A DNA stretch of 5,231 nucleotides from Caldifarciminota bacterium (GTDB taxonomy: Bacteria > Hydrothermota > Tepidihabitantia > B3-TA06). Positions within the stretch are counted from its first letter, which is position 1. Every line of letters starts with the position of its first letter. Position numbers and translations under genes: made by a program. The stretch is taken from contig WJJO01000274.1 of the NCBI GenBank assembly GCA_014729665.1, forward strand, positions 1 to 5,231. The letters run 5' to 3'. Of the stretch, positions 1 through 4,224 are shown one piece after another. The notes beneath the pieces were generated by a model that ran no database searches, was not told the DNA's origin, and was given only the letters and a program-made list of their open reading frames with translations.

Positions 1-435
1 CATCAGAACCAAATCGGGGTGCAGCTCGTGAATAAGCCGCATCTTGTCGACGGCCCTGATCTGATCGTCGATAGTAAAGGTCTTGAGTATCACACCGCCT
101 GCTCCGTATGCGGTCATCTCAGCCACCCTGCCCGTCTCGGTCGAAGACAGTCCGAAAACAAGTATCTGCAGACCTCCCCCTGCGGAACTGGTCGTAAGGT
201 AAGGAACTACTATGCCGTCGTCACTGATGAATTTCTCTCCAATCTTTCCCTCGAGTCTGCGCGCCGCCTCGAGAACCCCGATCTTCACGTCCTCGGTTGG
301 CTTCTCTACGGTCGTGGGTACGTTTACCTCCCCTGCGAAGTGCAGTTCACCCTTCTTATTCTCTACGAATACCGCCTTTGTGGTGGTACTCCCCACGTCG
401 GTTATTAATACTGATCTCTCATTATTGATGTTCAT
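1..435 (-). CDS. GlmL/MutL-family protein, ASKHA fold (N-terminal part, runs off window)
   Basis: The 145 codons seen are the N-terminus; the gene continues past base 1 with no stop. Residues 10-21 (LITDVGSTTTKA) form the first phosphate-binding loop of the actin/Hsp70/sugar-kinase ATPase fold. Residues 83-96 (SSAGGGLQILVFGL), followed by an alanine/glycine-rich helix and HPDLVLM at the edge, match the conserved start of the GlmL/MutL family. In clostridia glmL lies between the two glutamate mutase subunit genes and is thought to help assemble or reactivate the B12-dependent mutase. The start is the ATG at 435-433, with GGAGG (minus strand) at 444-440 only 4 nt upstream. A good promoter precedes it. 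No mutase gene is visible here, so the partner is unknown; the neighbour on the other side is a divergent thiamine-binding protein. The family call is made from remembered motifs, not a search. Confidence 0.85.
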   Translation of the reverse strand, partial: MNINNERSVLITDVGSTTTKAVFVENKKGELHFAGEVNVPTTVEKPTEDVKIGVLEAARRLEGKIGEKFISDDGIVVPYLTTSSAGGGLQILVFGLSSTETGRVAEMTAYGAGGVILKTFTIDDQIRAVDKMRLIHELHPDLVLM

Positions 436-455
436 CAAACCTCCAGAGTAAATCT

Positions 456-483
456 ATTATGCAACGGTATAGATGCTTGTCAA
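456..483 (-). promoter_or_regulatory. sigma-70 type promoter for the GlmL/MutL gene
   Basis: On the minus strand a perfect -35 TTGACA (483-478) is followed after 16 nt by CATAAT (461-456), a 5/6 match to the -10. The expected transcript start near 449 leaves a leader of about 14 nt, just enough to hold the GGAGG at 444-440. Its -35 box is also one arm of an inverted repeat shared with the divergent promoter. Confidence 0.7.
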
Positions 484-509
484 GGTTTTTGTATCTACCC
501 GCCTTGACA
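478..509. repeat. 8-bp perfect inverted repeat containing both divergent -35 boxes
   Basis: TGTCAAGG at 478-485 and its exact reverse complement CCTTGACA at 502-509 are separated by 16 bp of A/T-leaning sequence. Each arm contains TTGACA reading outward, one toward the GlmL/MutL gene and one toward the thiamine-binding gene. The two genes thus have mirror-image -35 regions, and the symmetry could also serve as a binding site for a dimeric regulator. The repeat itself is seen directly; the regulatory role is inferred. Confidence 0.6.
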
Positions 510-531
510 TCCACGACTAAACCTTTAATCT
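504..531 (+). promoter_or_regulatory. probable promoter for the thiamine-binding protein gene
   Basis: A perfect -35 TTGACA lies at 504-509. The -10 is less certain: TAATCT at 526-531 has a 16-nt spacer but matches only 3/6, while TTTAAT at 524-529 matches 5/6 but at a spacer of only 14 nt. Either places the start about 10-15 nt before the Shine-Dalgarno site at 540-544. Confidence 0.4.
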
Positions 532-550
532 GGTGTAAAAAGGAAAAGTT

Positions 551-856
551 ATGTTAGTTCAGTTTACCATATTCCCAACAGATCAAGGGGAAAGCGTTTC
601 AGGCTTCGTAGCATCGGCGATTAAGATAGTGGAAGATTCTGGTCTGCCCTACAAACTCGGTCCGATGTCCACCTCAATAGAAGGCGAATGGGGCGAGATA
701 CTTGCAGTTATCAATCGCTGCCGCAAGGAACTGCGTAAGCGGTCAAAACGGGTCTACATTGTTATCTCGGTGGACGACCGTGAAGGTGCATCCGGACGCA
801 TCGAGGGAAAGATACGAGACGTGGCTGAAAAGCTCGGGCACGAACCGAAGACGTAA
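551..856 (+). CDS. thiamine-binding protein, MTH1187/YqgV (DUF77) family
   Basis: This 101-aa cytoplasmic protein has the family pattern throughout: FTIFPTDQGESVSGFVASAI near residues 5-24, SGLPYKLGPMSTSIEGEW at 30-47, and a closing VISVDDR strand at 71-77. The length is normal for the family (about 95-105 aa). These small ferredoxin-like proteins form tetramers and bind thiamine or a related pyrimidine; they are thought to buffer or carry the vitamin, and no enzymatic reaction is established. The ATG at 551 has AAGGA at 540-544 with a 6-nt spacer, so this start is sound. The gene is divergent from the GlmL/MutL gene and convergent with the phage operon, with only 18 bp between its stop and the terminase stop. 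No TPP riboswitch fits into the short leader, so thiamine control by that route is unlikely. Confidence 0.9.
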   Translation: MLVQFTIFPTDQGESVSGFVASAIKIVEDSGLPYKLGPMSTSIEGEWGEILAVINRCRKELRKRSKRVYIVISVDDREGASGRIEGKIRDVAEKLGHEPKT

Positions 857-874
857 GAAAGCCCGCGAGAATCA

Positions 875-2344
875 CTAAAAGAAACGTCTGGAGGAAGTGT
901 ATAGCCGCGGTTTCCTTCCTCCACCCACCCCCATTATCTTCATCTTCATCATCGCGGCTATCAGGGCATCAGGGAAGTGGTCATTGCGTTTGACGATATG
1001 CCCGTGCTGGTCGCGGCGCCATGTCCGAAGCTGTCTTATGAGAGTCGTGTGTTTTTCTGGAATCTCGATGCGGTCCTTCTCGAAAAGGTAGGAAAGTATC
1101 GCAACACCCTCCTCCTTGAAGCTGACAAAAGGCACCCCCAGGGTACCGGATGAGGTTCCCCAGACTGCAAAGCCCTCGTCCCTCAACCTGGAATTCTCGA
1201 AAGGATGTGAGGAATCCGCATACACCTCTCTTAAACCGAAACGTTCGCGCAGTTCCTTCAACCTTTCAACTATCGCGTCAACCCCCAGCCTGTGAAAGGC
1301 CTCCGTGTACAGCACATTTACCGTATCACCTTCCACACCCAGCACGACCACGGCGGTCATCCCTGCAAAACCCCAATCAACACCCCCGTAACACCCGGAA
1401 CACCCATAACACACCGTCCTCCCAAAATCTACCTCATGAATCGCCTCTTTCTTAACGATGGCCCTGTCGATAGCTTCCGGAGTGATCACGCAGCCGGAGG
1501 AGGAAGGTCGCATCCCCATCACCTCAACCTCGAATGCCTCCCGTGATGAATCCTCCCACTCACCCGCTATCTGATCTATATCTATCCAGCCCTCAGCACG
1601 CTTTGCCTTGCCCTTGCAGTAGCTCTCACGGAATTCGGGGACTGGGCACTTCTCGCACTCATACCGACACCCCGATGCGATATCGAAGCTGTCCCATCGG
1701 TATAACTCGTACCCCTGACCTCTATGGTCTTCTACAAGCTCGGCAAAAGACCCCGTGAGTTTATGGTACGTCGAGGATCTTAATATAACCGGGGGATTAG
1801 CGGTCCTTACCGTATACCGCGCGGCCCTTACTACGGCCTCGTCGGCCTCCGCCTCCTCATCTATTATCAATAAAGCCCCTCTCTTGCCCCTTCCCAGGTG
1901 AAGCCCACGAATCGAGCGTGCCGATGCCGTCCTTGCAACTATCCTGTTACCCTGCACCCCTACCAGATCACTACGGCGCAGACGCTCCACCGCACCTTCA
2001 ATCTCTTTCAGTTCCAGCCATTCCGATATGTACGAAAACAGGGTCAGGGCCTGGGTCTCCGAGCCCGCAACTATCCCGACGTCGAAATCGCGAAACAGAA
2101 AGAAGGCTGTCGCGAGAAGTGCGGCGCCAAAGGTCTTGCCCCCTCCGCGCGGAGCCAGCAGAACCGTCTTGTCAACATTAAGTGAGTAGAGATCTGTAAA
2201 GAGTCTTTCAAATTCATCAAAGAAGCGGACCCCGCGCTCTGAAAAGAAGAGCGCGGGGTCATTTCGGTAACGCGCAAGGAGGGGTGCACGTTCTCGCAGG
2301 CGCTCGAGGAATCTACCGAGAAGGGTCCTGTCTTCGGTTGCCAT
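875..2344 (-). CDS. terL: phage terminase large subunit (DNA-packaging ATPase/nuclease)
   Basis: TerL is the motor that pumps DNA into phage proheads and cuts it. At 489 aa this is full length. In order: Walker A APRGGGKT at residues 64-71; Walker B ALLIIDEE at 157-164 with the catalytic acidic pair; an SST coupling motif at 190-192; a C-x3-C-x2-C-x9-C cluster at 226-243; then an RNase H-like nuclease with likely metal-binding Asp323 (GVDWG), Asp377 (YADSS) and Asp459 (NDHFPDA). Both enzymatic halves therefore look active. A second cysteine run (312, 315, 318) comes from a 9-nt triplication just before the first nuclease Asp. Similar cysteine-rich linkers occur, as I recall, in some other terminases and probably bind zinc. 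The ATG follows the upstream stop after 1 nt, with only a weak GAAG before it, so translation is probably coupled. A strong hairpin covers codons 29-39. It is the last gene of the operon; no portal gene follows. Confidence 0.93.
   Translation of the reverse strand: MATEDRTLLGRFLERLRERAPLLARYRNDPALFFSERGVRFFDEFERLFTDLYSLNVDKTVLLAPRGGGKTFGAALLATAFFLFRDFDVGIVAGSETQALTLFSYISEWLELKEIEGAVERLRRSDLVGVQGNRIVARTASARSIRGLHLGRGKRGALLIIDEEAEADEAVVRAARYTVRTANPPVILRSSTYHKLTGSFAELVEDHRGQGYELYRWDSFDIASGCRYECEKCPVPEFRESYCKGKAKRAEGWIDIDQIAGEWEDSSREAFEVEVMGMRPSSSGCVITPEAIDRAIVKKEAIHEVDFGRTVCYGCSGCYGGVDWGFAGMTAVVVLGVEGDTVNVLYTEAFHRLGVDAIVERLKELRERFGLREVYADSSHPFENSRLRDEGFAVWGTSSGTLGVPFVSFKEEGVAILSYLFEKDRIEIPEKHTTLIRQLRTWRRDQHGHIVKRNDHFPDALIAAMMKMKIMGVGGGRKPRLYTSSRRFF
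1385..1411 (-). repeat. 9-nt tandem triplication encoding Cys-Tyr/Ser-Gly x3 in terL
   Basis: Three 9-nt units on the minus strand, TGTTATGGG, TGTTCCGGG and TGTTACGGG, sit head to tail at 1411-1403, 1402-1394 and 1393-1385. The first and third differ at one base; the middle differs in its central codon. They encode residues 312-320, CYGCSGCYG, immediately before the first nuclease aspartate motif GVDWG. The similarity at DNA level suggests recent local duplication or strong constraint on the three evenly spaced cysteines. Confidence 0.7.
2228..2260. repeat. perfect 13-bp inverted repeat with 7-nt loop inside terL
   Basis: GACCCCGCGCTCT at 2228-2240 and its exact reverse complement at 2248-2260 flank the loop GAAAAGA (plus strand, 2241-2247). 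Ten of the 13 pairs are G:C, so a very stable hairpin can form in the terL mRNA about 85 nt after the start codon. It covers codons 29-39 (D-P-A-L-F-F-S-E-R-G-V). No run of T follows in either direction, so it is not a standard terminator. A packaging recognition site, a translational brake, or chance under coding constraint are all possible. Confidence 0.75.
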
Positions 2345-2345
2345 T

Positions 2346-2684
2346 TTACTTCAACTCGGCCTCGAGCGCCGCGATTATCTCATCTCTTTTTTGCTCAAAC
2401 TCCGGACCGATGACCTTCTCCAGTACGGCAAACAGCGGTTCGAGTTCAGCCTCAAGCTTTTCCCGGCGGTTTGCTTCCTCAGTAGAAGACAGAAAGTTTT
2501 CTTCAGTCTTGAGCAATCCAGGTAGAAGCCTGACCGCCCGTTCCAGACGATCCCCTTTTAACTTGTTTTCTTCCTTTCCGTTGGAGCGCACCATCGTAAG
2601 ATATCGATTCTTCAAATCTTCAAGGTCGGCTATAGCTTTGCGGCGAAAGTCTGCCGTATCAAGAGTTTCATCATTATTCGTCAT
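2346..2684 (-). CDS. hypothetical helical protein, terminase small subunit candidate
   Basis: A 112-aa, highly charged, almost wholly helical protein without cysteine, signal peptide or membrane segment. Residues 12-33 and 67-112 look like long amphipathic helices (the latter rich in Glu, Leu and Lys), with a basic stretch at 37-50 between them. I do not recognise a family. Its position immediately before terL is where terminase small subunits are usually encoded; those are small helical DNA-binding oligomers that recognise the packaging start. A clear helix-turn-helix is not evident, so the role rests on context. The frame is open upstream to an ATG at 2777, but the ATG at 2684 is preferred: it lies 1 nt after the stop of the preceding gene, the same arrangement as the next two junctions, and the longer form would overlap that gene by about 90 bp. 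No close Shine-Dalgarno is present (GGAG is 13 nt away), which fits coupled translation. Confidence 0.75.
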   Translation of the reverse strand: MTNNDETLDTADFRRKAIADLEDLKNRYLTMVRSNGKEENKLKGDRLERAVRLLPGLLKTEENFLSSTEEANRREKLEAELEPLFAVLEKVIGPEFEQKRDEIIAALEAELK

Positions 2685-2685
2685 C

Positions 2686-2922
2686 TTAAACTTTAAGCTC
2701 CGATTGACGGTTATTTGCAAGTGCGGTAAGTTCCCGGAGTGCAAGTTGCCGATAAAGAGTGTAGAGCTCCGCTTCACGTTCGATGAGTTTTGCGAGCCGA
2801 TCTTCCCTGTCGCGTTCCCTGAGCCGGTGTTCGACCCGCCACGCGCGCCAGAGTGCGGCTACCGCAGCAGCCAGAAGGGCGACGGGGATTCCGAAATCGC
2901 GTACAAGGGACGCGATATCCAT
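2686..2922 (-). CDS. small single-span membrane protein, holin-like
   Basis: A 78-aa protein. Residues 10-26 (FGIPVALLAAAVAALWR) are one hydrophobic membrane segment, followed by a strongly charged helix (about 28-55, many Arg, Glu, Asp) likely to form a cytoplasmic coiled coil, then a polar tail. This layout of short N-terminus, single span and charged C-terminal helix is shared by several small phage holins and hemolysin XhlA-like lysis proteins. Combined with the peptidoglycan-active gene two positions upstream, it suggests a role in permeabilising the membrane during lysis. No family signature is strong enough to prove this; a spanin-like or structural membrane role is possible. The ATG at 2922 lies 1 nt after the preceding stop codon. 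An in-frame ATG at 2970 would add 16 residues overlapping that gene and is disfavoured. Confidence 0.72.
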   Translation of the reverse strand: MDIASLVRDFGIPVALLAAAVAALWRAWRVEHRLRERDREDRLAKLIEREAELYTLYRQLALRELTALANNRQSELKV

Positions 2923-2923
2923 C

Positions 2924-3187
2924 TCATCTGTCCTTCCCCATGAAGCGAAGTATATCGGTGATATTATCACCCAGTTCGGCCTTCTTGGAAAGTGAGTACT
3001 TCAATATAGCGTCATAGAACTTACGGTCGTCGGATTGCGTATCCTTCAACTCGCTTAAAGCCTTTCTGAGGTGCTCACGAGCCTCATCCAACGCTTCCTG
3101 TAGATCACTGTTAATATTGTCACGTTTGCATCGCCTGATTGCCAGCGACACCGCCTCGCACGCCTTAGCTACCTGTTCGATCACCAC
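2924..3187 (-). CDS. hypothetical 87-aa helical protein of the phage operon
   Basis: I do not recognise this protein. It is 87 aa, charged and predicted helical: residues 1-20 form an amphipathic helix with two cysteines (9, 20), residues 27-48 form a second (LQEALDEAREHLRKALSEL), and residues 54-86 a third, basic region. There is no membrane span or signal peptide. The start is GTG at 3187-3185, supported by a strong GGGAGG (minus strand, 3199-3194) with a 6-nt spacer; a second GTG follows directly. It lies 14 nt after the endolysin candidate and 1 nt before the holin-like gene, so it is cotranscribed with both. It could be a lysis accessory protein or a small packaging or structural factor; nothing in the sequence chooses between them. 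Confidence 0.75.
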   Translation of the reverse strand: MVIEQVAKACEAVSLAIRRCKRDNINSDLQEALDEAREHLRKALSELKDTQSDDRKFYDAILKYSLSKKAELGDNITDILRFMGKDR

Positions 3188-3201
3188 GAGCAGCCTCCCG
3201 T
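3188..3201 (-). promoter_or_regulatory. strong ribosome binding site deciding a GTG start
   Basis: GGGAGG on the minus strand (3199-3194) lies 6 nt before the GTG at 3187-3185 and just after the TAA of the upstream gene. No ATG occurs at a suitable distance, so this site fixes the GTG start of the 87-aa gene. Confidence 0.65.
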
Positions 3202-4107
3202 TTAAGTTTTAGATTTGCTGTCTTCAAGTTTCTTCCACGATAACGGGCCGCAGATACCGTCGACTACAAGTTGATTTTGTCTTTGAAAATCCAGAAACGT
3301 CTTCTGCGTTGCCGGACCCCAGTCGTCGTCTGCTACAAGCCTTTCACTCATATGCCGGCTCAAAAACCGCTGTACATCTGCCACCCAGGGATTGCGAATA
3401 CCATATCTGAGGGTCGGTCTCCATCCATCCCTGTCCTGAAACCACATTGAAAAATTACGAGAACCCCAAAGGGTCAGCCCGATTACCTTGCCCGGATGCG
3501 CGTTGATCCTTTCGGTAAAGAACGAGTAGGGTTCACCCTCGTATCCGCCGCAGATTGCAATGCATCCCGCTGACCAGCGGCCAATACTCTTTCCACTACC
3601 GCCTGCATGAACGTGAATCCCGAACCTTCCCTTGTATATCCTCTCTTCCATGTCCTGGCCGAAGTCGCCGTCCCTGTCTCTCCACACCCTGTCCATCCCG
3701 GTTGCCGAGACCAGCGCCGGTTTCCCACGGTGTTTCCCGCGCCTGTAAAGATGCCTGCCCCACACCAGATGCGCCGCCCCTTCCGGGTGTGGATTGACCG
3801 TTGTGTAATAACTTCCCGGCTCGGTTGTTCCTCTCATTACTGCGAGATGCGTGCCCTTGATGTCAGTCCAGGCTAGTACTATACAATCGTTATAAATGTC
3901 AGGTGTGTTACGGGTTACCTCTATCAATCCCTCAAGCTCGGGTCGTGGTGACGCCCCTTCCAGGCACAGGATGTTCAATTCATCTTCCTCGGTTCCAACC
4001 TCAATCCTGAGTGCGGAAAGAAATTCGCAGACAAGTGGATAAGTCAGCTGAATCTTCTTTCTCCAAATGTCCGTTGATCGATTGTTTGCAGAAGCACTAT
4101 TTCTCAT
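3202..4107 (-). CDS. peptidoglycan-active protein: L,D-transpeptidase-like domain plus PG-binding domain (endolysin candidate)
   Basis: A 301-aa protein with two recognisable parts. Residues about 75-215 carry GIHVHAGG (163-170, His165/His167) and, 12 residues on, SAGCIAI (179-185, Cys182). This His...[S/T]xGC arrangement is the active-site signature of YkuD-type L,D-transpeptidases and related cysteine enzymes acting on peptidoglycan peptides. Residues about 237-296 (RNPWVADVQRFL, DDWGPATQKTFLDFQ, VDGICGPLSW) are a peptidoglycan-binding domain of the PG_binding_1 type. There is no signal peptide, as expected for a phage endolysin released through a holin and unlike most cellular L,D-transpeptidases, which are exported. 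The first 70 residues match nothing I know. ATG 4107 has AGAGG (minus, 4119-4115) at 7 nt. It is the first gene of the operon, with the holin-like gene two places downstream. Whether it cleaves or cross-links peptidoglycan cannot be told from sequence. Confidence 0.8.
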   Translation of the reverse strand: MRNSASANNRSTDIWRKKIQLTYPLVCEFLSALRIEVGTEEDELNILCLEGASPRPELEGLIEVTRNTPDIYNDCIVLAWTDIKGTHLAVMRGTTEPGSYYTTVNPHPEGAAHLVWGRHLYRRGKHRGKPALVSATGMDRVWRDRDGDFGQDMEERIYKGRFGIHVHAGGSGKSIGRWSAGCIAICGGYEGEPYSFFTERINAHPGKVIGLTLWGSRNFSMWFQDRDGWRPTLRYGIRNPWVADVQRFLSRHMSERLVADDDWGPATQKTFLDFQRQNQLVVDGICGPLSWKKLEDSKSKT

Positions 4108-4137
4108 AACCTCACCTCTCTTTCTTCATACATCTAG

Positions 4138-4165
4138 ATTATGTGTCAGACTATGACGAACGCAA
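4138..4165 (-). promoter_or_regulatory. probable promoter of the phage operon
   Basis: On the minus strand CATAAT (4143-4138) is a 5/6 match to the -10 and is identical to the -10 of the GlmL/MutL gene. A weak -35 TTGCGT (4165-4160, 3/6) lies 16 nt upstream. A start near 4131 would give a leader of about 24 nt containing the AGAGG. The weak -35 would suit an activated or tightly controlled promoter. An imperfect palindrome (4130-4144) overlaps the -10 and start point and could be an operator. Confidence 0.4.
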
Positions 4166-4190
4166 TTCACGACAGACTAGTTCACCACCC

Positions 4191-4219
4191 TTGACGCCTG
4201 CCGTCTTATTTGATAGAAT
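4191..4219 (+). promoter_or_regulatory. extended -10 promoter of asd, giving a leaderless transcript
   Basis: TTGACG (4191-4196, 5/6), a 17-nt spacer and TAGAAT (4214-4219, 5/6), with TG at 4211-4212 making an extended -10, form a near-consensus sigma-70 promoter. The expected start at about 4225-4227 coincides with the asd ATG at 4225. No Shine-Dalgarno sequence is present, which agrees with a leaderless message. Confidence 0.7.
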
Positions 4220-4224
4220 ACATC

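Larger units (their letters stand above)
875..4107 (-). mobile_element. phage-derived lysis-packaging cassette (five-gene operon)
   Basis: Five minus-strand genes run without a break from a peptidoglycan-active protein through two small proteins and a terminase small subunit candidate to a terminase large subunit. The terminase is diagnostic of tailed-phage ancestry. The order lysis, TerS, TerL recalls the start of the Mu-like late operon, in which portal and head genes normally follow. Here the segment stops at the terminase stop codon, 18 bp from a convergent housekeeping gene, and on the other side meets the divergent asd promoter. There is no integrase, portal, capsid, tail gene or obvious direct repeat at the ends. 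All frames are open with standard start signals, so the cassette is not visibly decaying. Whether it is a remnant, a domesticated module or part of a dispersed particle system is not resolved. The coordinates are the gene limits, not proven recombination ends. Confidence 0.6.

Noticed and set aside
19..408. 129-aa plus-strand open frame at the left edge
   Set aside because: It is antisense to the GlmL/MutL gene, which has family motifs, a Shine-Dalgarno site and a promoter.
436..550. TPP or cobalamin riboswitch upstream of the thiamine-binding or GlmL/MutL gene
   Set aside because: Both predicted leaders are far too short and no riboswitch core motifs are visible.
857..874. bidirectional terminator between the convergent genes
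   Set aside because: The 18-bp gap has no convincing stem and no T-run on either strand.
880..889. AGAAACGTCT repeated at 880-889 and 3293-3302 as possible attachment sites
   Set aside because: Only 10 bp, both copies are within coding sequence and neither lies at the right-hand end of the cassette; probably chance.
1150..1455. plus-strand open frames inside the terminase region
   Set aside because: They are proline/arginine/histidine-rich reading shadows of terL with no start signals or recognisable domains.
2228..2260. the terL hairpin as an intrinsic terminator
   Set aside because: The stem is strong, but no U-tract follows on either strand and it lies within an intact gene.
2685..2777. 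longer N-terminus for the TerS candidate from ATG 2777
   Set aside because: It would overlap the holin-like gene by about 90 bp and break the regular 1-nt spacing; the extra residues look non-native.
2284..2943. 219-aa plus-strand open frame across the small phage genes
   Set aside because: It is antisense to four coding regions, rich in Ser/Arg/Phe as expected of a shadow frame, and the minus-strand genes have start signals and recognisable proteins.
4210..4224. TTG start adding five residues to Asd
   Set aside because: The TTG lies within the extended -10, so it would not be in the mRNA; the Rossmann start MRVGIIGATG is typical at the ATG.
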